Assembly: GCA_015680685.1 (NCBI GenBank)
Contig: MNCI01002798.1
Location: forward strand, 72,701-111,147
Reading direction: 5' to 3'
From: Gnetum montanum
Lineage: Eukaryota; Streptophyta; Gnetopsida; Gnetales; Gnetaceae
DNA: 38,447 bases
Numbering within the stretch: the stretch's first letter is position 1; each line of letters opens with the position of its first letter. This document shows, in pieces, positions 1 through 8,942 of the stretch. The notes beneath the pieces are model-generated. The model saw nothing but the letters and a program-made list of their open reading frames with translations, made no database searches and was not told the DNA's origin. The position numbers and the translations under genes are program-made.

Positions 1-225
1 CATCCCCTGTGGAATGCTTAGTTTAGCATGTTTCCTCTATAATAGTCTCAGTCAACATGGTTTCTCTTTCTCCTTTCCTCACTCTATTTGTTGGAAAGTT
101 GCTTATGTACTTAAATTGTTTTCTATTAATAAAAATCTCTTTTTGGGGTCCGACACCCCCCCAAATACGTTTACAAATTTTATAGGCATAAAATGAATAT
201 TCTAAGAGAAGAATACATTGAACAT

Positions 226-620
226 ATGAGCATTTTGAAAATCATTGTCTTCGTGGGAATTTTTAAAGTTAGGCTAGACAGTGACTACACAGTAAATAAA
301 AGATAATTGTGCACTACACAGTAAATAAAAAATAATTGTGCAGAGAAAAAGTCGGAATTGACAGCAACATATTATCATCATCTTACCTTTATCTTACCCC
401 TGTCCCTACAAATTGAACGATAACATAAAAAAACATGTTGGTCTCGGTCTTTCACGTAATTACGTTCCTCGCTATCTACTGCACCGAAGTTTCATATCGG
501 ACGGTTAAAATGTTCTAGTTTAGGATCAGATGAGCATTTTGAAAATCGTTTTTGTCTTGTCAGAGAATTTTTAAAGTGATGCTGAACGGTGACGACAAAG
601 TAAATAAAAGACAATTTTGC
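226..620. repeat. Diverged direct repeat of about 90 bp plus a 29-bp tandem
   Basis: The stretch 226-312 recurs in diverged form at 530-620. Both copies begin ATGAGCATTTTGAAAATC and end with an AGTAAATAAAAGA-AATT-TGC block. Within the first copy the last 29 bases (284-312) are tandemly repeated at 313-341 with one substitution. No coding potential is visible. It could be part of the 5' flank of the LINE remnant that follows or a local duplication. Positions 1-225 hold no gene that I can support. Confidence 0.6.
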
Positions 621-662
621 AGTCTCACATGTTTGCCTGTCATTCAACGTCATTACCTTCGT

Positions 663-1640
663 TTCTGTTTGCACATCCCACAAAGAGGTGGATTAGGACT
701 TTACCACAACGGTATTGTTTTATGTGCCAAGTGGGTGGGTAAATGCTTATATGGTTTTAGCTTTGGAAGTTTCTTTTCCTTAAACACATTTAGATGGGAA
801 CGCTTAAAGATAGTGGTTATTGGATTAATACTCATTTTCTTTAAATGGATCCTTTTTTCAAAAAGGTATTACTATTTTAGGCTCCATTCACATCAAGCAC
901 ATTTGGAAGGCTTGAAGTTTTATTAGTGAGTTTTGGAATTTTAATAATATTAATGTTCCTTCCTCCATGCTTGATAAGATTTCTCCTTGGTGGCTATTAA
1001 GCATCCTCATCTGGGCAAACTTGCCATCTCCTCCCTTTCCTCTCTTTGCTTACATAGTCGTTGGATCACTTGGATTGAGTGTCAACATCTTTACAATGTG
1101 AATGTAGCTCAAACATCCACCTTTTGTGATATTTTGGACAACTTGAACAAAAGTGTAGCTATTCAAGATTTTCATTAGGGTTTTCTTGATATTTCCTGGA
1201 TTAATAGTCATCGCGTGTTTCCCTACCATCTAAGATTGTGTATTCTCTTATTAATTCTACTACTAATATTTGGCCATGATTCAACCATCTTTGGAAGGTT
1301 AATCTTACTCTGCAGGTTTGGAAGCAATGCATTCGGATGATCTGGATTGCCCCTACTCCTTCAAAGATCAAATATTTTTTGTGGTATTTGGTTCACGAAG
1401 GTTTACCTGTTGGTATTCAACGCTCTCATTTGGGTGTTCTAGACCTCGACGTCCTATCTGCTATAGGGAAGATATGTTTACCCATTATTTTTTTTCTTAT
1501 CCCTTTGCTCACAAATCTTGGACTTGGTATAGCATGTATTTATAGGGTTTTCAATTAGCATTGGATGAGGTTCTATTTGATGACACTCCTCAACTTCATG
1601 GATCTCTACTGTTGCTTTTAACCCCTTATCCTTCATGCCA
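663..1640 (+). mobile_element. LINE (L1-like) ORF2 3'-end remnant
   Basis: Broken reading frames on the plus strand resemble the C-terminal part of plant LINE ORF2 proteins. At about 672-760 there is a GGLGL block followed by LCAKWVGKCLY, the typical end of the reverse-transcriptase region. At about 1330-1530 the peptides WIAPTPSKIKYFLWYLVHEG and then, after a frameshift near 1440-1450, CYREDMFTHYFFSYPFAHKSW resemble the zinc-binding zf-RVT domain, with the cysteine/histidine ladder partly lost. Stops and frameshifts between and after these blocks show a dead copy. The RT core and endonuclease are not seen upstream. The identification is from motif memory, not a search. Sequence from 1641 to about 2200 has no further recognisable domain and may be the LINE 3' tail or gene-proximal spacer. 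Confidence 0.6.
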
Positions 1641-2238
1641 TCTAGAAGTTACGATGTAGTGTGATTTTTCAAAGAGACTCTCTCACTAATGTTCTTCCTT
1701 TGTCAATTCAAAGAAACATTGTTCAACAATTTCTCCTTTCTCTCTCTGACCTCCCTTTTGTGCTCTTGTGTACCCGGGTTTTTTTACCACCCCCAACCAA
1801 AGAAGTCTCTACGCAGAAAGACCCAGCTGGCAAGAAGGCCCATGCCCTTGATAGTAACAGCATTGATTTCCACCTCTCCTGTCCTCGCCCTGCTAATGCT
1901 TAAACAACAGTGTCCTCTTACTTTGTCATTAAAAGCAGTGCCTTGCCTCGTCCCAAGGAATTTTCCATGGTGAAAATGAATGCATATATTGGGGGGCCCT
2001 TGCCTCCATCAGCATCATCCATGCTCATTGATCCTTGCGTAATTTAAAATTATACAAAATTCAAGCACCGCCGACGAGACCTTGACCACTTTGAACGGTT
2101 CCGATCTCTTAATACTTTTCCCCTTTGACTTGCCTAGCAAATTTTGAAACGTTTCCATACCGTCATGACGGCACAATCCATTCTAAAGCTGGATAACATG
2201 ACACCCTTAAGCATGTTTTGTGTTCAACGAATAATAAT

Positions 2239-2247
2239 TATATAAAA
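2239..2247 (+). promoter_or_regulatory. Candidate TATA box of the first ankyrin-PGG gene
   Basis: TATATAAAA lies about 110 bases upstream of the ATG at 2355. The distance fits a plant TATA box with a short 5' leader. The surrounding sequence is AT-rich, so chance occurrence is possible. Confidence 0.4.
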
Positions 2248-2354
2248 CTGTTAATCATCTCTTTGGTTTTTAGTTCGCATGGTCATGAAGTGTTCACGTC
2301 ATCAGTGCCCATTGTTAAAACGGAGGACCGATCACTGCAGCACAGAATCTAATC

Positions 2355-2649
2355 ATGGCGCCAATCATTGTTAACGAGCTCTCACAGACTGAAGCCCAGG
2401 GAAACACAGAGCTCCACTTTGCTGTCATGTTGCGGTGGTGCAAAGAAGATACCGAAAAACTTCTGAAGAATAAGCCAGGGCTAGCATTTGAAAAGAATTT
2501 CAGGAAAAAGTACCCACTTTTGATGGCCTGTGAAAATGGCGATTCCAGTATGGTCGATCTTCTCTGGCACCTTCACAAATCTTACCCATCCCCTCATGAT
2601 GATTACCACGACGGCTGTCTCCACGCTGCAGTCCAGAGCTGCGTTCCTG
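2355..2649 (+). CDS. Exon 1 of ankyrin-PGG gene
   Basis: Starts at the ATG in AATCATGG and encodes the first ankyrin repeats. It ends at CCTG|GTACGTG, phase 1. The donor is conserved in the second copy (36382|36383). Joining to 2787 gives a continuous ankyrin unit, CLHAAVQSCVPGMVRKIIDL, which is the reason for choosing this donor/acceptor pair. Confidence 0.7.
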
Positions 2650-5600
2650 GTACGTGTTTGACTCTGTTTTTCCGTTCCCCACGATAACATAGTCGCCTGA
2701 TTTCATTACCCACGACTATGGTTGCCTGAAATATCTCGGCAGTCTCAGAATTGTGCAGAGTTTGGTTTTGGGTTCTGATGATGCAGGAATGGTGAGGAAA
2801 ATCATTGATCTTGTAAAGGATGATAAGAATGAGCTGCAGAAATTGTCATTCAGTGCAGACAGTGCAGGGGATTACCCAGTCCATATAGCGGCCAGAAAAG
2901 GCAATTTGGATGCTGTCAAGTTGCTTCTGGAGGCATTTCCACGAGGAGAACTACTGCCCTTCATGGTAGACAAGCAGGGAAGAAATGCCCTGCACATTGC
3001 CCTTGAACACAAAAACGAGAAGATAAGTTGCCATCTGCTCAGGCAGAAGCGGTGGGAATATTTGGCACTGGCACCTGATCACAACGCCCAAACCTTCATC
3101 GAACAAGGCCAAAAACATGGACGAAAGCGTAATCGCCTCTGCACTTCATTGATCTCTCATATCTAAATCCCCTAGTTGGGTTCAGTTTCCTGGTTTGCTG
3201 CCCAACTGTTTGCTTTCCGTTTATTTTTTAAAAAAACCAACATGAAATTTGACTCATTGGTTGCAGGCGCTAAGCAAATTTGTGAATGCGCTGCCAAGGA
3301 TTTCAGAAACAGAAAACCCTGCTCAGAGAGCACTGGCAACAAAGGTGGGAAAAATGGCAAATAAACAGCAAGACAGGAAACGCAAGACAGAAATCAGCAC
3401 CAGCTTCGCATGGCTATCAGTGACAGCTGTTTTGCTGGCAACAATAAGCTACCAGGGAGTCCTGTCTGTTCCAGGAGGAACCAGTGATGATGGCAAACCA
3501 AATCTGCAACACAACAAGCATTTTAAAGGGTTTGTATTGCTCAACACACTGTCATTGACTCTGTCAGTTCTGGTAGTGATTTTTCTGACATTAGACATGA
3601 TACTGGGATTCATGAGCCTGGATCGGTATCTTGTTGGTTCCAAGATAAGAATGAAGTGCTTGAATGGGGTCGTCAGCATTGGAGCAGTCTGCATCGTAGC
3701 CTCTTTTGCAGTCTGCATCGTAGCCTCTTTTGCCCAGGCCTTGAGAGCCCTCTTTCCCGATAATAACCCCGTTTCTGGGTGTTACGAACTCCTTGCTTTG
3801 GTTCCTCCGGTATTTTATCTTGTCACCATGGTGGCATTCAATTTCCAAAGATTCAGAGAAGAGCTTGGCCGCTCAATTAGGAAGCTGAAAGATGCCTTGT
3901 GCTGTGTTGCCCCAACTCAGCAACCTTCACCATCAGGAGGATCTGCCTTTCAGCGACCGCGGTTTTCAGGCAGAGCTATGTGGAGGAAATACAGGACACT
4001 TCTTGCCTTTTGGGCTTATCGTGGATCCAAGAGAAAAGCTACAAGTAAGTATTTTAAGCCCTTCACACACATTTCTGGTCTTTCATGTTCTTATGTTCAA
4101 TCTCTGTTTTCGAAAGCAGTCAGATTCAGAAGACGTCCCTGTATTTTCTTAAGCTGAAGCTCAGAGAGATTATATGCTTACCTTTTTGCCTGATTTAATT
4201 TTCGCTGCATTTAATTTATTTTCTTAGAATCCGCTGAAACTGTTACGTTTATAAATTTCTAGTTACTGATTTAACTGCATAGCGAAATTAACGAACATAT
4301 TTTTCCTTGGTTATTAGCTTATCGCACAACTGTGCATTATAACCCTTTCAAAGTGTATATAGTGAGATTTGGACTGAACATGTTGTGTGGAGTTTTCATC
4401 TCATAATGTTCAATCCACATTCTTGTTCTATGCAGTCACTCTTCTTTGTGGCAGTTTGGTCATGAATAAGAATTTTTGAATAAAGTTTTCGTCTCGGGCA
4501 TGTGTTATCTTATGTTTATATCATAAACATGGCTTTCATGTCTAGTATCACTTGTTTATATTATACATCATCTTCAATGTCGCTAACTTCATCATAGGTT
4601 TGAAAATTGATGAACTTTTTCTTTGGAAGCAAGGGTCATGTTGAGGTGTTAGTGTAGTGGCAAGAGTCTTGGTTCATAGATCCAAAGGGTGTTAGAGATG
4701 TAATTAAAAAATTTCAATTTTGAGTGTCAGACTAAAAATAAAAATTCAAAGTACAAAAACAAAGAAACAAAAGAGAAACTCCAAAACAACAAAAATGAAA
4801 TTTAAAAAAAAAAAATTTCAATTTCAGTTTCATTATATTATCTTTATCTTTGTTGAGAGTAAGCTCTTTAGTTTCATAGTTTCAAAATTTTGTTGATCCT
4901 AGGTACTCCATCATTGCATAGGAAGTCCATATGGGGTAGGGAATGAACAACCCTTCAAGGTGGGCCCTTAGGGCAAGGAATGATAGTGACCTTGGAACAA
5001 AAAAAGTGAGTTGCCCCAAGTAAGTGAACCTAGCATAACTTTAGGATAGCTTCTAAGAGCAAGATTAGCTATTTGGCTATTGCTTATTTGAAAATTGATG
5101 TCTTGCCAATCACTTGGACAAGTCTACATCTCTAATTACCACCAAGTCCCTTTTGAGTTTTCTCTTTTGGCTTAGAAGATGCTTAGCCCAAGCCCTTTGT
5201 GACTAGTGCCATGCCCGTACTATATTATACCATTGGTGGTTGGGCTAGGTCTAATTTGCTTACAAGTTACCTTGCCTTTAGGTGTAGAATGCTAGTTACA
5301 CCAAATTGAGAGGAGGGATTAGGAAGCCAATTTTGGTTCTTCTAGTGTAGTGGGCTCTTTATTTAAGAAAGGCTAGTGAAACCAATGGAGCTTCTAAAGC
5401 TTATCATTAATACTTATATCATACAAATTACTATTAATGCCAACAACATGTTGTCAAGCCTACAAACTGTCAAGATTTTGAGCAATGCCCAAACTTTGTC
5501 TTTGTTGCTTTTCCATCCCTCCATTATCATTTAAATTTTAGAGCTTTTATGTTTTAAAGATATCTATCAAAGAAGGCTAAAAAGCTAAAGAAATGTAGAA

Positions 5601-7045
5601 GAAAAATAACTAGAAAACCTTTAAAAAGCATAGTTTTATAAGAAAATATAAAGAAAAGAGGAGAAAGGTTTGTCCCACATGAGAGGGAGCTGTAAATCCT
5701 CTCTACTTCTCAAGCTATAAATTAAGGCCAACAACCTCTCTTGTACAATGAATGAAGCATAACATTTGAGCAATGAAGGGAAGATGTCTTTCCTCAAGCT
5801 TTTCCTTCTTTCATGTTCCATCTTCTATCCTTTTGAGAGGGTGTTTTAGTTTCTTCAATCTCCATGAAGAGCATCCTTATTGCATTATGTTGTCCAAGTT
5901 TTATGTTGAGCTACCCATTACTAAAGAATGTGAATTGTCTTCTAAATCTAAACTCATGTGGCCCTCATCATATTTATAGCCTAATTCAGCCCATGCTATA
6001 CTAAATCTGAGCTCCCTAAGTTGTCTCCAAGTTAATTTAATCATCAACATCATCAAAACTTCTATGAATTTTAAAGTATGACTCTTAATTATGTTTTTTG
6101 ACGAGACCACAACTTCACCGCAACTAGACCATGACTTGTGGTTTGCATAGAGTTCAAACCATAACCTGTGGTCAACTCATGGTATGCACAATAAATAAAA
6201 TGATTCTATTTGACCCACCCCAACTAATGGTCATAACAATTTGAATGTAGGAGCAAAGGACAATAGATTTTTAGTTTCAAAGGCCACCACGACCCTTGGT
6301 CAAGCAACCACAAGCACATCACAACTCGTGGCTACATCAAAATAGTTTAGAAAGTCAAGATCAACAAAGTCGTAGCCGTAGCTATAGAAATAAAACACCT
6401 TTAGCTATTGAAATATGGAGGTAAGCAAATTTATAGGTAGCTTTATTTTCCAAACAAGAAAAATTTTAGCATTTAACTAGCTTTAGATCTTCAATGATAG
6501 AGAAATCACCATTAACTAAGTAATGCTAACATGTTCTTTTTGATATCTACTATAATTTATTTTATTGAGCAAAAATTGTAAGCATAGAGATTTTTTAGCC
6601 CTATTTTTTAAGTAATTATATATTATTTAGATAAGTTTAAGATGATAATTTTTGCTCATTTATAATAAACAAATTTCTAGATAGTATTTTTGCCTTGTTT
6701 CTTTGTTCAAGTGAGCAATGTTGCACTTTGTTAAAACTTTAAATATATAGCTTATAATTTGCAAATCATGCATATTCCATTCAAGTTCTATATAAGTTAA
6801 ATGTTCTGAGTAAATAGTTTAAGATTTAACATCTCATTATTTTCCATTGCTTATTTATTTAAATTTAATCGAGTCTAATGACTTATCCTTCTACCTACGT
6901 TTGAGCTTGCAAGTAAAACTCCTCTTTGCTCCTCACTTCTAAAGGATCTGAGGCTACTGGCTGGCTTGTATGGCTCATACTGTTAATATATTGATATTTG
7001 ACTGCAGAAGATGAAGGCCTTGAAATCCCCTTGAGATCCCGTTGA
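2355..7045 (+). CDS. Ankyrin-repeat/PGG-domain membrane protein gene, four exons, one frameshift
   Basis: Proposed exons are 2355-2649, 2787-3128, 3267-4044 and 7008-7045, giving about 483 residues once one extra base is discounted. The N-terminal half holds ankyrin repeats (NTELHFAV, YPLLMACENGDSSMV, DYPVHIAARKGNLDAVKLLL, GRNALHIALEHKNEKI). The C-terminal half is a PGG domain: a basic stretch (KQQDRKRK), then SYQGVLSVPGG and four predicted membrane helices, followed by a basic cytosolic tail. Plant relatives such as ITN1 and ACD6 are membrane proteins linked to salt, ROS or defence signalling; a specific role here is not shown. Introns follow GT-AG and phases 1, 0, 1 agree with the pseudogene copy at 36095. 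An extra A near 3102 (GAACAAGG versus GACAAGG in the copy) shifts the frame just before the exon 2 donor, so the protein would end early in exon 3; this may be a real mutation or a sequence error. Confidence 0.72.
2787..3128 (+). CDS. Exon 2 of ankyrin-PGG gene (contains the frameshift)
   Basis: The acceptor is GATGATGCAG|GA. The exon carries the central ankyrin repeats and ends at GAAAGC|GTAATC, phase 0 if the extra A near 3102 is discounted. Exon 1 plus this exon minus one base is 636 nt, an exact multiple of three. The ORF that reads on without splicing stops at about 3166 and is not expected in the mature protein. Confidence 0.65.
3267..4044 (+). CDS. Exon 3 of ankyrin-PGG gene (PGG membrane domain)
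   Basis: The acceptor is GGTTGCAG|GCGCTAAG and the donor ACAA|GTAAGT, phase 1. It encodes the PGG motif near 3440-3480 and four hydrophobic segments. The segment around 3684-3731 is lengthened by a 24-bp tandem duplication. The sequence after the last helix is rich in Arg, Lys, Ser and Pro. Confidence 0.75.
3684..3731 (+). repeat. 24-bp in-frame tandem duplication in the PGG membrane region
   Basis: Two identical 24-bp units (3684-3707 and 3708-3731) encode VCIVASFA twice, adding eight residues to a hydrophobic segment. The paralogous pseudogene has one unit (about 37404-37428), so the duplication is specific to this copy. Confidence 0.9.
4075..4310 (+). repeat. Duplicated segment, copy 1 (in the last intron)
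   Basis: This segment resembles 7485-7700. Shared landmarks in the same order are ATGTTCAATCTCTGTTTT, ATTTAATT/ATTAATTTG-TTTTCTT, AATCC-CTG, GTTACGTT-like and AAATTTCTAGTTACT. The copies differ by many substitutions and small indels, so the event is old. Confidence 0.65.
4636..4720 (+). other. Possible tRNA-derived SINE head (weak)
   Basis: TTAGTGTAGTGGCAAGAG resembles a pol III A box, and GGTTCATAGATCC, about 12 bases further on, resembles a B box with two extra bases. The spacing is much shorter than normal and no flanking target duplication was found. The rest of 4311-5660 shows no gene. Confidence 0.2.
5669..5724 (+). promoter_or_regulatory. LTR-like promoter cassette inside the last intron
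   Basis: TTTGTCCCACATGAG followed about 40 bases later by CTATAAATTAAGG is the GTCCCACAT-plus-TATA arrangement common in plant LTR promoters. It sits in sense orientation inside the last intron of the ankyrin-PGG gene. No LTR ends could be placed around it, so it is probably an LTR fragment. Confidence 0.35.
6128..6332. repeat. Array of short dyads, ACCATGA-N-TCATGGT type
   Basis: Imperfect 15-bp dyads occur at 6128-6142 (ACCATGACTTGTGGT), 6158-6172 (ACCATAACCTGTGGT), 6286-6300 (ACCACGACCCTTGGT) and about 6320-6332. The same class of dyad forms a denser array at 32442-32775. The function is unknown; it lies about 400 bases downstream of the promoter-like cassette. Confidence 0.55.
7008..7045 (+). 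CDS. Candidate terminal exon of ankyrin-PGG gene
   Basis: The acceptor GACTGCAG|AAG at 7007/7008 is in the right phase to join exon 3 and gives the tail KDEGLEIPLRSR before TGA at 7043-7045. The intron would be 2963 bp. Family members often end in a short last exon. The alternative is that transcription ends in the intron, with stop at 4153 after reading through 4045. Confidence 0.45.
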
Positions 7046-7484
7046 AGAATAAGGCATGAAATGGGAGCCAGAAGATTTTACCTTTTAACTTGGCGAAAGA
7101 AATTAGACTTTCTATTTATTCTGAAGCAAAGTCCTCGGTATGTTTCATCATCGCTCACAGCCGTGTGTGCCAGTGCCAACATATTATTTAGCTTGTGAAC
7201 AAAGAAAGACCTTCATATTTTGCCTTTGCATAATTAACTGTATCAGTTTATCTTTTAAATTTGTGAAGAACCCTTAAGATTGGATGACAGTATTTTGTTC
7301 GTTCCAGCCGTTCGATTGATTAGTATGCTGCAGTGAATTAAAGATGGCTCCATCCAGAAAAGTCATCCATATCATTTATTTTAATTATCGAGAATTTCTT
7401 TATGCTTAAAAATAATTGCGCGAAACGAAAACATTCAAGATTTGAAGCGAAAATACATATTTTGTCGGAACCCCTCGTACAATC

Positions 7485-7700
7485 ATTCCATTACAGCATT
7501 CCCGGTTTATCATCTTATAATGTTCAATCTCTGTTTTTGAAATATTTTCTTATGATGAAACTGAAAAAATATATATTTACCTCGCTTTAATTTTCACCGG
7601 GGTTAATTTGTTTTCTTGAAATCCACTGGCAGTGTTTACGTTGCTAAATTTCTAGTTACTAACATTATTCCATAAGTGAAATTTATGGAAATTTTTTTCT
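7485..7700 (+). repeat. Duplicated segment, copy 2 (3' flank of the gene)
   Basis: Partner of 4075-4310. It lies beyond the candidate last exon, so copy 1 and copy 2 bracket the terminal part of the gene. The remainder of 7046-7865 has no recognisable gene. Confidence 0.65.
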
Positions 7701-8607
7701 TCCATGATTATTACATTTTTGGTTCTTTATTGTAGTTTAGATGTTTATTTATTTATTTTTCCAAAGATAGTTTCAAAACAATGAGGAGGCTTATCCCAAC
7801 TAGCATATAAATAAGCCCTTAAAGACATACTCAAAAGCGAAGACATGTATTAAAGATAAGTTATTTGATGAGTGGCTAGGTACCCCTACACTCAACCATA
7901 CGAATATGAGCGTTCACGCATGATTTGGTCAACCTCCGCAGACAAACTAGTTGTGGATCTAGATAATTACACATTAATTGCAGTTCGCTGTCTTCCCACT
8001 TGGAGTAGTATTTACTTTGTCACATATGGTTTAATCCAAAGTGAGGTGTATGATATGACTTCTAACACTAGGCTACTCCTAGGGACAATGGACGATAATC
8101 TGAATTAAATTGACAAGCAATGAGAAATGATGTCTAACTGGCCTAAGTGCGATGAGCATCTGTCCTTAATCATTTGTGTGCATCTTGGACCTCGTTTGCT
8201 ACTTCCAGGATTACCAAGCATCTATTACTTGAGCGCTCCTAGGTACGCTACTGGGTTACCAAGTAGTTACACTTAAATGTTCGTGATTAAGTCGTACTCA
8301 TTTTGCATTTACAAAAGGAATAGTAAATGACAGCAAAGAAATATCAGTTAATAAAACAATAAATAACAGTAACAATAATAATTAAAAAATTAAAAACTAA
8401 GTGAATGCTGCAATGATGGAGTAATCTCGATCTTTATTGTCGATCATGTGTGTGTCCAAGTACGTCACACTCGAATAAAGGTTTCATACAATTACAATCA
8501 TCACATTGTGGGCATGCACTAGGGAAAGAATTGAAATTAACTAAAAACTGACAAAAAAGACTATTCCTACACTTACTAACTCCCCCTTTCCTGTGCACCC
8601 CAAATGT

Positions 8608-8616
8608 GTATTTATA
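8608..8616 (-). promoter_or_regulatory. TATA box of element 2 LTR
   Basis: TATAAATAC on the minus strand, conserved at 23546-23554 in the other LTR. Only about 110 bases separate it from the LTR start, so the U3 is very short. Confidence 0.6.
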
Positions 8617-8631
8617 GGCTTACACAAGAAT

Positions 8632-8705
8632 CACGATATCGTGTATTCGATATTATTATCCAGGCTATGATATCGCATACATGATATTGCAGATTCGATA
8701 TCGAA
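8632..8705. repeat. GATATC-centred palindrome cluster in the LTR U3
   Basis: At least four dyads, including CACGATATCGTG, a decayed TATGATATCGCATA, CATGATATTG and TTCGATATCGAA, fill most of the segment between LTR end and TATA box. The other LTR has the matching cluster at about 23570-23642, with several CG changed to TG or CA. Confidence 0.7.
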
Positions 8706-8728
8706 GCCTAGCAAATCATCATTCATCA

Positions 8729-8737
8729 TACCCCCAT
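8729..8737 (-). other. Polypurine tract of element 2
   Basis: On the minus strand ATGGGGGTA directly precedes the 3' LTR start TGATGAATG, the expected position of the plus-strand primer of an LTR element. Confidence 0.5.
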
Positions 8738-8942
8738 GACTGAATGAAAAGTTGTCCTTGAGTCAAACAAAATGAGAACAAGTTCAATTGATTACACAGT
8801 GGATAGATATGGGATTATTGACTAACAAGGAATTTATTCATGTTGTAGTGGATAATTGAACACAATAAAATTGGGACACAGACATAGAATTACAAAAAGA
8901 CAAAATTTTGTTGGAACTCATGTGGTTCTTGGTGGTGGTGGT

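Larger units (their letters stand above)
7866..8728 (-). repeat. 3' LTR of element 2
   Basis: 863 bp, TGATGAGTGG to ATTCATCA. It holds a TATA box at 8608-8616 and a cluster of GATATC-centred palindromes at about 8632-8705. Downstream of TATA on the minus strand it shares an AGTACGACTT-like module and CTTGGTAACCCAGTAG with the solo LTR at 28554-29597. Confidence 0.9.

Noticed and set aside
1-196. 60-codon frame at the window start
   Set aside because: No domain or repeat partner; reads like an untranslated tail ending in ATTAATAAAAATC.
2693-2786. Open frame upstream of exon 2 as coding sequence (HDYGCLKYLGSLRIVQ)
   Set aside because: It has no phase-compatible acceptor, and splicing to 2787 restores an ankyrin repeat. 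The frame is also readable in the copy, so it is mentioned as a finding but not annotated.
7872-8108. 78-codon plus-strand frame
   Set aside because: Lies entirely in the element 2 LTR, antisense to the element; the matching frame is broken in the other LTR.
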